A DNA stretch of 64,000 bases from Arachnopeziza araneosa. Lineage: Eukaryota > Ascomycota > Leotiomycetes > Helotiales > Arachnopezizaceae. Position 1 is the stretch's first letter, and every line of letters starts with the position of its first letter. A program made the translations under genes and the position numbers. The DNA lies in the NCBI GenBank assembly GCA_003988855.1, contig QYAI01000010.1, positions 310,001 to 374,000 of the forward strand, in the 5' to 3' direction. Below are positions 34,781 through 45,573 of this stretch, piece by piece. Below the pieces are notes generated by a model. The model worked only from the letters and a program-made list of their open reading frames with translations, was not told the origin of the DNA and did not search any database.

Positions 34781-35982
34781 TTACGCCGAGTCTGGTAACA
34801 GATTGCTCTTCACAGCAAACATTTTACTAGTAATGCTGGCAGTAAAACCATCTACCTGTCTCGAGTATTGATCCACCTGTTTAGCATTCAACATACCCTC
34901 TAATCGACTTGGTTCTGTTGGTAACTTGAAAAGTCGTTCCCATTCATCTTCTGGTAGTGGGGCTAACTTCTGAGTTGCTCTTGTAGCATTCTCCGCTGCA
35001 CGCTTTGTTTTCCACGCAGTAACCTTGGCTTGTTCGCGGGTGAGTTGTCTTTGAAAGTATTGGAAGTTGTTGAGCTCAGTATAATGGGTTTCAATGCTAT
35101 CCAGGAGTTGATCACAGGTCTTCTCCAGATAAGGGTCAATGGAAAGATCCAAGGACTCGAGATTTGGGTAGAGTGGGATGGTAGGTTCATTTGAAGTGAG
35201 TTCTGAGAGGCTAGCGGGGATTTCGAAATCTTTCTTTGGTAGACCTGCTGGTAGTTGGTGCAAGAAGGTGGTAAGAAGGTGCGAGTTGTGAACAATGATG
35301 GGTAGTTCTACTAGAATATCTTTGTAGGTGAGCTTTGATTTTTGCATGCTATCTCATATTAGCACTTTACACACATATGCCGCTTCAACAGACTAACTTT
35401 TCAGTTGTGAACTTGCTCTCCTTGTACGCAGCCATGAAGCTCGGCGACAATCTAAATGCCCGCAAGCTTAAAGCGCCTTGTGAACTACGACTAACATCAT
35501 GAACTAATGCGACCGTCCTCTCGTTCGCCTCTTTCTGGTAATGAAACTGATTTTCAATTAAACTGGAATTGATAAAGTTGCCCATGTTTGCACTGGTATA
35601 CCATCCAACGTTGTTTGCATCTACGTTGACCTCCCGAAGACATTTGATCATCTCGTTTTGGTACACAACGTTGGCCTTGGATCTTGGTGCAGCAGCGGCG
35701 ATATTGGAAGCAGCCATGTGGTCGTTGGGGTGTGAATCGGAGGCTGCAACGTCTGTGGTTGGGAAGGGGAAGCAGTTTGTGACTTGAAGGGTTCCGTTCG
35801 TATCCATACCCACGATCGATCCAGTAGCTGTTGTTGGAAAAGTTGCTGCACATGCCTTGACAATTTTCATGACCACCTAAATTCATCATCAGTCCTGCGA
35901 ATTTGAGAGATGCTGGGAATAATCCCACCAACGCATCCACCTGGACGGAGTTCAGCGGGATCTCCTTTACTGAGTCTGCCAT
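34781..35982 (-). CDS. Translation initiation factor eIF3 subunit h
   Basis: Non-catalytic MPN-domain subunit of eIF3, which loads mRNA on the 40S ribosome. Exons 35982-35929, 35876-35398 and 35348-34781 give 366 residues; introns are 52 and 49 nt. The MPN domain opens VQVDALVVMKIVKAC and GSIVGMD, and has NEMIKCLREVNVDANNVGWYTSANMGNF, then QFHYQKEANERTVALVHDVSRSSQGALSLRAFRLS. The metal-binding JAMM residues of active MPN proteases are absent, as is normal for eIF3h. The C-terminal half (TYKDILVELPIIVHNSHLLTTF, then helical text with NFQYFQRQLTREQAK) is the eIF3h-specific part. MADSVKEIPLNSV is the chosen start. Confidence 0.93.
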
Positions 35983-36529
35983 GATTGATAACTCGTCAGT
36001 GGTAGGTTTGTTGAGTGATAATACAAGTTGGCTTGGTGGTATCACCGCTCACAAATGGTCCCGGATCAGGTTGTGATCGTGAGGTTGCCTGTCGCAAATC
36101 GTGAACTTCTACATTCGCTTTGTGCGGAATTCGCGAGCCCCACCAGAATCGAATCGGATCACGTGAATCCAAACCATCACCAGTTCGCATTGCCTTTTCT
36201 ACTTCAGCTTAGCTGAAAGAAAGTTTTCAGGTTCAGAATATGTATCTAGGCTTTATGTGTGTACTGATAAGAGAAGATACTTTGGGAAGTTGAAGTGTCG
36301 ATAAAGCAGAATGTTTTGACATCTCACCTTACTGGCCATCCTTGGGCTTGAAACATATCTTTGTATCTATGGAGGCGAATTTTATCTACATTGGTCTAAT
36401 TATACAGAGTTGTGCTATATTTGCCTTAGGGGAAGATTACAGTTTCCAGTTCTAATTTCCCAATAATGCAAAAGCTCCGCCAGAACTCCTTCCAATGCAG
36501 CCTATAAAACCGATAAACTCCTCCAGTCA
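35983..36529. other. Intergenic region upstream of eIF3h
   Basis: 547 bp between the eIF3h start and the MIX23 stop, AT-rich after 36200. Nothing but promoter and 3' UTR expected. Confidence 0.55.
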
Positions 36530-37157
36530 TCACTCTTTGTTCGTCTCTCTCCCTTTTTGCCATTCAGATATAGCTACTTCCCAATTTCCGAAATCTTCAC
36601 CGCACCTTTCTTTAACCAATCCCCAACTCCTCGCTCGTATGATATTCTCCACGCTTCTCTCTTGCCTAACAATAGCAGCTAATCGGTCTGTTCTAGAGTC
36701 GTGAGGGAGAGTCCGAGAGGAATATGGATCAAGTCTATCATCTACCGTTCCTCCTCTTCCCCTCTCATTCTTTGTGTTCTGGAGGACTAAATCAGGATCC
36801 TGATCGGAAATGGTGGCAACAGAAGCACAATATGTCAGGACGTCAGATCTCGCCTGCCATGACGGAAATAGGACATCATTTTTGAAGTTTTGACATGATG
36901 CTTGGTTTATGCGCCGCGAACCTGATACTCGTGGAGTTCGGACAGACGTGGAGGAAGGGTCGAAGCCTGCATTTGCTGGAGTAATAAGCGCATTCAAAGA
37001 CTGTGTTATTCCGTCATCTAAAGCTCTAGACATTCGAAGAAAGTCTAAGATTAGGTTAGATAGTAGTTCAAGGGCGAGAAGGTTACATGCCTCGTAATGC
37101 GATTGTGGAAAAGCAAAACTGTGGTGTTAATGTAGGTGGTAGAGCAGGTTCAGTCAT
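36530..37157 (-). CDS. MIX23: Mitochondrial intermembrane-space protein MIX23 (CCDC58 / Cid2 family)
   Basis: Small cysteine protein of the intermembrane space; yeast Mix23 supports protein import and is part of the mitoprotein stress response. Exons 37157-37091 and 37044-36530 give 193 residues. The first exon is MTEPALPPTLTPQFCFSTIALR; the second opens DFLRMSRALDDGITQSLNAL and has the family motif around SCQNFKNDVLFPSWQARSDVLTYCA, DDRLDPYSSR, then VENIIRARSWGLVKERC. The 46-nt intron (37090-37045) starts GCATGT and ends CTTAG with a CTAAC branch: a GC-AG intron. The only nearby GT donor would break the frame. It is divergent from a mitochondrial carrier gene, 389 bp between starts. Confidence 0.85.
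37045..37090 (-). other. GC-AG intron in the MIX23 gene
   Basis: Exon..CGAG followed by GCATGT, branch ATCTAACC, acceptor ATCTTAG. The GT alternative three bases on leads to a stop codon within seven codons. Confidence 0.75.
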
Positions 37158-37546
37158 TATGTCACTAGGGGGTCGTTTGGATGCCTCTGCCCTGGAGGAC
37201 TTCTTCCAGAATGAGTAAGCCAGAATGAAGAAGTTTGAGGATTGGGAAGGGGTGAAGTTCAGGTTGTTGTGAATTGTGTGTAGGTAAGTGGTTTATGTGA
37301 GGGCCGGAAAACAAGCGCGAGCCTGCCTACACTCTCAGACTTCTACACTATAATGTCTCAAAAATGTCTGGATTATTTGGGTTATCTATAAGGCATATGA
37401 GGCGCTCGATCGCAAAAGATAAATAAAGTCCGTTAAGCTCGATTTAAGATGGGTAAACACTTGCTGGTAAACTCAAGAACTGGCAGCGACAGAGCTTAGG
37501 GCAGGGGTTGCTTCCCAGCGATGTACCTCTGTACCTGAACTTGTCT
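37158..37546. promoter_or_regulatory. Divergent promoter region, MIX23 / mitochondrial carrier
   Basis: 389 bp between the two start codons. Both products are mitochondrial. No repeated or palindromic operator-like site was obvious. Confidence 0.5.
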
Positions 37547-38750
37547 ATGACGACGTTTTGGGACTTCCCCCCGAAAGCGGCTCAAGACTTCAAACTTTGC
37601 TTCAACCATGCTTCTCAAATGTCTACACATGCCGATGTGCTCATCGTGAGTCGAACGACCCTATTGTTTTAAATTCAACATCTGTTCAAAATTTAGCTAA
37701 CATAAACAGGCAGGAGCTTTCGCAGCATTTACGGTTGACCTGCTTGTGTATCCATTAGATACCCTGAAAACTCGATTTCAGAGTCCGGATTATCAGAAAA
37801 TATACTACGATGCCTCTAAGAATGCGCTCAACAATAAATTATTATTTCGAGGCCTCTATCAAGGATTTAGTAGTACTATTTTAATTACCATTCCTTCATG
37901 TGAGGGATCTAATCATAAGACGGAAAAGTATTCTGACGCTTGAACAGCAGGAGCTTTCTTTACTACTTATGAGGCTGTGAAATCTAGTCTCTCCAAGGTT
38001 AATGTAGATGTCGGTGGTGGTAATCTATTGCCACAACCCCTCATCCATAGTATTGCTTCAGCTACAGCCGAACTTGTGTCGTGCTTGATCCTGACACCAG
38101 CTGAAGTACTGAAACAGAATGCTCAGATGATTCGGCGCCCTGCAGAAGTGTCCCCATTGAAAGCATCTGCAGCATTTCCAAAATCAGTCACTCTGCAGAC
38201 ACTCAAGCTGTTTCAGCAGCCTTCCCAGCTGTTTCGAGGCTATACAGCTCTCGCAGCACGCAATCTTCCATTCACAGCTATGCAATTCCCAATGTTTGAA
38301 CATTTCAAAAACAGTCTCAAGCAATATCGAGAAAATTGTGGGACGTTCTCTGGCAGCTTACCAGAGACGGCTTTAATTACAGTTCTCAGCGCAGGAACTG
38401 CGGGATCCATCGCAGCTACCATCACAACTCCAGTGGATGTAGTTAAGACACGGATCATGCTCTCAGCTGCTGAAGACATATCAAAAACTGGGGCGCAAGC
38501 TGAGATCGAGAACGCTAAGCAGAAGGATCACTCGCTAGACAAATTAGCGAGTAAGAAAGGCGTCACTAAGAAGAGTGGATTTACTGTGGCAAACGAGATT
38601 ATGAAAGAAAACGGAGTCAAAGGTCTCTTCAGAGGAGGAATACTAAGAACCGCTTGGACGGCACTCGGAAGTGGCCTTTACCTTGGTGTTTATGAGAGTG
38701 GTCGTGTTTGGCTAGGCAATAATCGTAGTCCTTCTGACGATGATATATGA
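37547..38750 (+). CDS. Mitochondrial carrier family (SLC25) protein
   Basis: Inner-membrane solute carrier of 363 residues. Exons 37547-37645, 37710-37899 and 37948-38750; introns 64 and 48 nt. Three SLC25 repeats are visible with the signature P-x-[D/E]-x-x-[K/R]: PLDTLKTR in repeat 1, PAEVLKQN in repeat 2, PVDVVKTR in repeat 3, plus paired FRGLYQG, FRGYTALAARNLPFTAMQFPMFE and LFRGGILRTAWTALG on the even helices. The short N terminus MTTFWDFPPKAAQDF has no presequence, as usual for the family. Between repeats 2 and 3 of the third module there is a charged insertion (KQKDHSLDKLASKKGVTKKSG). The arrangement recalls S-adenosylmethionine or related carriers, but the substrate contact residues were not resolved, so the substrate is left open. 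Confidence 0.9.
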
Positions 38751-40267
38751 TTTCTCTGGCCGGCTATTTGAACTGGTCCTGTACCATTTTAGTAGAATAG
38801 ATAAATACTATTAATTTAAAAATGTCTATTTTATACCTTTATACTTTCATGTTCTTTTATTATTCAAGTTCCTTCTAGAGATGGCTTCATAACACTCATA
38901 ACACTTGCTCGATCCTCTCGCTTAAGCCCCTTTATGAACGCAACACGCCCATACTTTTAAATTTCTCTTTTACTTCTTCATCTACAAACCAAAAACTTGC
39001 CCAAAAATCCTCAAAACTTCCAACGGATATAAAAAATAAGGCAGGCAGAGGAAAAGATTTTATAAGATTGCAGGAAAAACTCACAAAAAATCAGGAATAC
39101 TGAAAAAGCATCATCGCCTACTTTCCACACTCCATCTAAGCCAGCCATCTGTGTTTAAAGGTAAATAGTGCACGAGCCCCTGTCGATTGGAGCTGCTATA
39201 TGTTAGTGAGTGAATGGGGCGGGTGATACTGATGATGATGGCGTTAGTCTTTGTTGGCGACGCGACGAGCAGAGGGTGACTTCCAAGAGTGAGCTTGGGT
39301 AAGTTAAGCTGAAAGGATATGGTAGTACATCAATAGTACTTGCAGTAACTCATATTTATAGACATATATTGACTATAAGGTGATATGAATTATCTTGATC
39401 TTCCTCCTGGCATACTACAGAGGCTCTGAATCTAGGGATATATTTTCCATGCTGATATTAATTCTATAATCCCCCTCTCTCTGTTAGACTTCGTTATAAG
39501 ACGCGATAGCTTACATCTTGTCGCCTTTATCTTTCAGGGCTAGTTGAAGCAAACTGTGATATGGTAGTTGACTACTGTTCTAGATAAGAATAACAGACTC
39601 AATTAGGAAACAGCAGCAATGAAATGTCCCAGATATAGCTCAAATTCGTAAAGAGATAGGTTCAGAGGCGGGTCTAAAGCCTTTATGGAAGAATATTGTA
39701 GGCGGCTTATACCTAAATCCTTTCTCGGACCTCGTCTTAGCAGACACTAAAGGGTTAATGATGATTATGGTGTTGTACTGCCATGTGATATAGAAGTATT
39801 AATTTCCCCTCATCTGGATTACCTTTGTCTATACTGCCAACGTATCAGTGTACATCACCATAGGTAATATGTCTTTTCACTTACCTAGCTTGGTTTTGCG
39901 GCAAATTACTTGAATCGCTTAGTGAAGTCGGGACCGAAAGAGGTATGGGTATAAATTGACATGTGTTCGAAAGTGAGTCTTATTTATTTACACAGTGGTA
40001 TTATCTGCCAAAACTACCATGATTCACCAAATCCAAGAAAAAATGCACAATGCCATGCACCGACCCCAGGTAAACTTGCGAGAGCGCCTAGTTTATGCAT
40101 AATCTACATATTCAACTCCTCCATTCTATTTCCTTTGCTTTCCGCTTTCCAAACTAAGATCAAGGGACCATAAGGAGTCCCAAATCATCGACCTCCTTGC
40201 AGGATTTGTTCCTGCTGGCGTTTCATTTGATTTTGTGTTATTCTACGCGTGAATCAGCGTACATCCG
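38751..40267. other. Intergenic region, convergent
   Basis: 1.5 kb between the stops of the carrier gene and ATG11. Markedly AT-rich, with only short frames. No tRNA, repeat array or transposon trace recognised. Confidence 0.5.
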
Positions 40268-43200
40268 TTAGGGGCCCATAAGGTCGTCAAGATGGCTTCG
40301 TACTTCCGAGTTCAACGCCCTATCAGCAACTTCAATTGGTGCAGCAGTACCTTCTTGCCTCCCAAGCCCAATAATTTGTGCATCCGTCCCTTCGCCAGCT
40401 TGAGTTTGTGTTGTCGCAACTCCCTTCAAAGATTGAGTATCTGTAGATGTCGCACCGGTTTTAAGAAGTGTACTTGGTGCCGGTACGGACTTTTTTGAGT
40501 TGTTACTACTTCGTCTACTGTCTAAACTCTTGCTGAGTGTTTTATTGATTCCCTCGACACCAGCAGTAGAAGATTTTTTAGATCTCCGTATACTTCCAGT
40601 TGCATCAATGTTCGCGCTTGCAACAGTACTTTTTCCAAGGCCTGGGGTTGATGGAGCGCCAGGCTTTTCTTCAGCGGCATCTATGAGATACCATCGTAGC
40701 CCGTCTGAAAGTTCAAATGGATTATCATCTTCAAAAGAATCGCCATCATGTCTTGAAGGTCCTTCAGATATTGACTTCGATAAGTCAACTACACGAGGCT
40801 CAATCTTATGGATTCGTGCGAGAAGCCAGTCGCGTGATCGAAGTTTATGCGATTGCTCTTCACGAAGGAAAAAATGCGGCGCACCCACGTTGAAAGCAGC
40901 CCAGGCGCCAGTTGACTGGTTGCGGGTTGGTAAGAACAGAGCTAAGTCTCCTTCTTTGAAATTCTTAAAGGCAATTTTTTCGTGAGCCTCTTTCTGAGCC
41001 GAGTGCGATTTCTCACGGTAAGCACGAGCATCCTTCGAATATTTCTTGGCTGTGTACTCCATATCCTTGACACGTTTCGTAATAACTTCACAAAATTGCT
41101 CGACATCGAATCCCCCGATTGCATTGAGATAAGCTTCATACTTCTCAGACTCGATTTCGGAGTCTTCATTTTGCATCCAATAAAGCAGGTCAAGATCGCC
41201 ACTATCTACCATAGCCTTTCTTCCCATCGCACCTGAAATGCTCCTTCTGATTGAAGAACCTGGATCGGATGAATCGTTTGCATTGGTCCGGTCAGGCTTT
41301 GGGATCCTCTGAATAACCATCGAGCTACCTTCCCTTGTTATACAGTAGCTCAAACGCTCAAGAAGACGACATAAGCGATCATTTTGGGCATAAACTCTCT
41401 GAGTTAGATCTTTGGCACGAGAAGTGCGTCCTTCAAACCTCAAAAGAAGTGTTTCATGCTTCGTTTGCGCGGACTGGTGCTTGTCTTGGACAGTTCTGAG
41501 TTCTTCTTCCAAACCACCGATATGTGATATTCGGCTCGCAAGATCTTCTGACATGCTTGTGATTTTTCGCTCTTCTTCTTCGAGTCGAGTTTTAAGAGCT
41601 TCGGAACCTGTCTCGCCATCGGCGATTTTCGTCCTTAGAATACTTAGTTGGTTCCGCTCGTCACCCAATTCAACTTCCAAGGCAGCGAATCTAGCACGCT
41701 CTTCCGACAAAGTCTCGCGAAGTTGTGATGATTCTCGTTGTTCATTAGCAAGCTTGCCTTTGGTAGCTTCAATCCCGAGCTTGAGATCTGCAACAGTGGA
41801 TTGAGAGGCATCACGATCGGCTCTTGCAATTGCTGCATCACTCTTGACAGATTCGAGCTCCGCAACCAGGTCACCAGACACCCCCACTAGAACATCCGTG
41901 AGAGTGCTGAGGTCTTCTGGAACAGATTTATTTGGTAACAGTTGCTCATGAATATCCTGGATGGTCTTTGAATGAGCATCAACCGCAGCTTCAGCATCCT
42001 CCGCACGGGTGAGAAGATCTTTGTTTTCCTCTCTCATCTTCTGTAGTTGCTTGCCAAGACTCTCATTTGTCTCTCTTTGGAGTTTGGCGTCATTGCGGAG
42101 GAAATCAATCTGTCCTTGAGCTTTCAAGGCTTCCGCTGCAGCTTCTTTTCGGACCTTTTCAAGTTCATCTTGCAATGTTCGAACACGCTCGTCAACAGTA
42201 GCCTTTTCGTTCTCCCGAGATCCTAAGTATCTGTCCATTTCATCCTCTAACTCTTCAAGCTTTGCCTTCAGGCGATTAATCTCAGTCTCAAGAGATTTAC
42301 GTTCATCAACAAATTCCCGTTGTTGGGCATCAAAGTTCTCCATAAGGTCTTTTTTTGTCGAGTTAGCCTCCGCAACTTTGACTTTCATGTTATCAGCTGA
42401 TGTTTTTCTAGCGGATATCTCTTTTTCTAAACCCGAAGCACGTTCTCGTTCTGCAATCAACTCAGCCTCCAAGGACAGCAATTTCTGTTGAAACGCCTTT
42501 TCTTCAGCGCCTTGATTAGCAGAAAAGCGACGTGAGGACACAGATGAACGTCGAGATAGATCTTCATTGGGACGCGGAGAGTGCAATGGATTGCCTGCGT
42601 TCTGAAATTCAGGGCTAGGGTTTCCTGGAAGTTGAAAGACGTTCCCTGTTGTAGACCTGGAGACTTGTGTTTGTCGATGGAGGAGGTCTTCCAACCTCCG
42701 AACTCGACTTTCGGCAGTCTTGAGTTTACTCTCAGTCTTCGACTTTTCTTCTTGTAAGGCGCGAATAAGTTCATCATCGCCCCTCATCAAGAGTGCACTT
42801 CGTCCAAGAGCAGCCTCGTGAATACTCCCCGCTTTAAAGGCTTTCGCTCTTCTGCTTTGTTGTTTCGTTGGATTATTGAGCTCAAACACAATCTTCGACA
42901 CTTCAGCAGCTAGACCAGACTTGGAGTCCTGAGACTGCAGAATTTCTAGTAGCTCATCTAGCTCTTGTCTTGAGGCTGGAGGCCACTCTTCTTTGTCACC
43001 AAGAAGATTAATCTCCAAGCCGATTACCTTGTGCTCTGGTTTTTCTCCCCACAATGCACTTCCGGCGTTTTTTTGCCATTTCCTCCTCCTCTTGGCTTCT
43101 TCATCCTGGAATGTCGCCATTTCATTGGCCAGAGTGGAAGAGTCTGATCGAACTTTGTCATTCCATTCTTTGCGTCGAATTGCTTCAGCCATAAAGGACG

Positions 43201-44519
43201 CATATGTGATTGGTAGTCCATTCACAAAAGCCATCAAGTTAATGGCATCATTAGCGTCTTGGTCTAATTCCAGGATCGAGAACCCAGCGTTTGCGTCTGC
43301 AACTTGAGATGTCAACGCGGAAATTCTGTGCAATACAGCGGCCGAATCAGAAGCAAGAGAATTCCGCGTTTCAGTAACAGTGCGTAAGATTCCATCCATC
43401 TCCAAGCTGCGTTTACTGAGGTTTGGAAGGAAATTTCGGGTGTGTAAGAGAGCTGTTCTAGAAGCTTGAGCAACATTTTTTGAGGTATCGGCATAGCCTA
43501 ATATATTCTCATAGTCACTGCTGACTTTCTTCGCAATGGCCTCAATATCTTGCATCAGCTCGGAAGGGTTAAATGCTCTTGCTCGCTGGAGATTGTCGGG
43601 TAATACTCCCATGACCTGATCGGACAGGAGGTCTGCCTCTGTGAAGACAGCGTCCACTTTCCTTCCAATCTCAGCGCTGCCTCGTTGCAGATGCTCTACC
43701 AACTTTGGAACAAGACTACTTGCAGATCTGACTTGATCGACTTCCACAAAGTCTTCCAGTGTGTATTTGCGCTGACCTTTTCGGGGGCTTCGGCCAGTAA
43801 TGAATCTAATCATGTCGGCACTAGTGGAAATCGATCGTAAACGTGCCCCACAAGCTTCCCAGTCCCCTCCAGCCAGTTCCTGTTCATCGCGAAGGCTTTT
43901 CGCATCTTCCTGCATCTCCTTGTTTCTCAGGTCTATGGACTTGACATGCTTTCTCAAGTTCTCTACAGCAGCTTGGGCCGCCCTTATCATGACTTCCATT
44001 TCATGATAGCGATTATCTGCCTCATCTGACATATTTGCAGATTGTTCTACAACTTCCAGTGCCCAGCTTCTTCGGGCCATGAAAAGATCCTTCCAAGCTT
44101 GCAGATCGTTTGTGTCAGAGATCGTGTCTGGCGGTCTCGGTGCACTATATTTTACAGGTAGAGGGACAATGAACTGCAGAGCTTTGGCAGATTGTGGAGA
44201 CGAAGGTTGTGCTATTCGGCGGTCGTACACGAAGATTTCCTTCTAGAAAAGATCAGTTTAGTTTCAAGTGCACAGAAAAAAGGGCTTGCCTCCAGTGATA
44301 GTCCTTGAAACTTGACTGGTTTCCCCTGGGCCGTTAGAGTTATTTGGTCTTGCGTAGCAATCTTGCCATTTGTTGCTACCCAGCCTTTGAAAGCATCTAA
44401 GCTGCTTGGAGGTCAATAGAGATCAAGTTCGGGAATTTGAAAGCAACTAACGAGGCGAAAGATGCTGGGTCAGCTTCGAGGCGCTGACCCGTATGCGCAA
44501 GAAATATTTGAAGAGACAT
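40268..44519 (-). CDS. ATG11: Autophagy scaffold protein ATG11
   Basis: Long coiled-coil scaffold that links cargo receptors and the Atg1 kinase at the phagophore assembly site in selective autophagy. Exons 44519-44452, 44401-44290 and 44242-40268 give 1384 residues. The N terminus is ubiquitin-like (MSLQIFLAHTGQRLEADPAS.., LTAQGKPVKFQGLSLEKEIFVYDRR), as in ATG11/RB1CC1. Then an Atg17-like helical region (DLFMARRSWALEVVEQS, DNLQRARAFNPSELMQD, LPITYASFMAEAIRRKEW), coiled coil over about residues 550-1000, and the conserved C-terminal region FKEGDLALFLPTRNQSTGAWAAFN and PHFFLRE. Intron 1 (44451-44402) is GT-AG; intron 2 (44289-44243) begins GCAAGC and ends CTAG. Divergent from CENP-H, 260 bp apart. 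Confidence 0.93.
44243..44289 (-). other. GC-AG intron in ATG11
   Basis: Exon ..CTGGAG, then GCAAGC, ending TTTTCTAG. The splice joins SLE to KEIFVYDRRI in phase 0. The only GT further on would leave a 31-nt intron and shift the frame. Confidence 0.8.
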
Positions 44520-44779
44520 TTACGTCGCTCCGTTCTGCAGCTGCACGAGCTGCAGAAGTTATAAGAATGGCGAAGGTGGTGAAAAATCTTGTCGCATGAC
44601 AGAGTTCAAGGTTGAAGGCGAGGCAGGTGGTGAGCCTCGTTTCGGAGAAACGATTGTCCAGTGTTCAAGGTTCGTCAGGTGGGCCCTGCCTTTCAAGAGC
44701 GCGTCAAGCTGATAAACCACGCGTTGAACGAAGCTCAGCAACCCTTTTGAGATTTACAGCTACTTAGGACGTCGACAAT
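44520..44779. promoter_or_regulatory. Shared promoter region, ATG11 / CENP-H
   Basis: 260 bp between divergent start codons, so the two 5' UTRs and promoters are compact or overlap. No clear TATA box. Confidence 0.55.
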
Positions 44780-45573
44780 ATGCAGGCTCAAATTTTAGAT
44801 GAGATGGAGGGAGTTATGCTCACAGGCGGTGAACCGCAGGACCCAACAATGACGGAAGATGAGAGACGAATTCTTGAAGTTTATGACCGATTAGAGGAGC
44901 TTCAGCTAGAAATAGCACTTTTAAAGGCACAGGGTGTATTTTCGCAGCGTAAGTTGACGTATCGCTTTGATTCGCACGCACTGATGGTTTGTAGCCGTAC
45001 CAGCGGAAGTTTCTGAGACAGATATCATAACAGCTCAGGATGAGCTCTTGAGAGCCAAAGCGGCGTACCAAGTGAAGAGCAACGTTATTGAAAATGTTCT
45101 CATAGCAAATCCAATCATCAAGGCTGTACATGCAGGCCAAAATGCTTCGGCTATAGAACAGTGAGTCATCCCTCTTTTATTCAGACCTGAATGCTTAAAC
45201 TCATAGGGACCTCTTGCCCTTACTTCAAAAGCGTGACGAGCTCTCCATCTCACTAACTACGCTCTCTACGAATATTCTAGAAGTAAAGAATGAGCTGAGT
45301 CGTGTGAAAACTGAAAACATTGTCATAACTCGCAAGAATGCTGAGCTGGCGAAGACAATGCTTGCATTAGCTGAGGAAGCCAACACTCAGAGGAAGGAGC
45401 ATATCGATGATCCTAAAGCACGTCAGCAGTTTGACGATTTAGAAGTGGCTATGAGAACCAGCCGTCAGAGATGGAGGATCATGAAAGGTACTGCTAGTGC
45501 TACCATTGCTGGAAGTGGGGTTGACTGGGCTCGTGATCCATCTTTACTTCAGATAGTCCTCGATGAAGAATGA
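44780..45573 (+). CDS. Inner kinetochore subunit CENP-H (Fta3/Mcm16)
   Basis: Subunit of the constitutive centromere-associated network (CENP-H/I/K module). Exons 44780-44948, 44995-45160 and 45207-45573 give 233 residues, with two 46-nt introns. Almost wholly helical: ERRILEVYDRLEELQLEIAL, then SETDIITAQDELLRAKAAYQ and a long coiled coil DLLPLLQKRDELSISLTTLSTNILEVKNEL. The C-terminal CENP-H signature is RWRIMKGTASATIAGSGVDW followed by ARDPSLLQIVLDEE. The last motif (a tryptophan, then GSGVDWA) is the reason for the call. First ATG of the transcript chosen. Confidence 0.86.
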
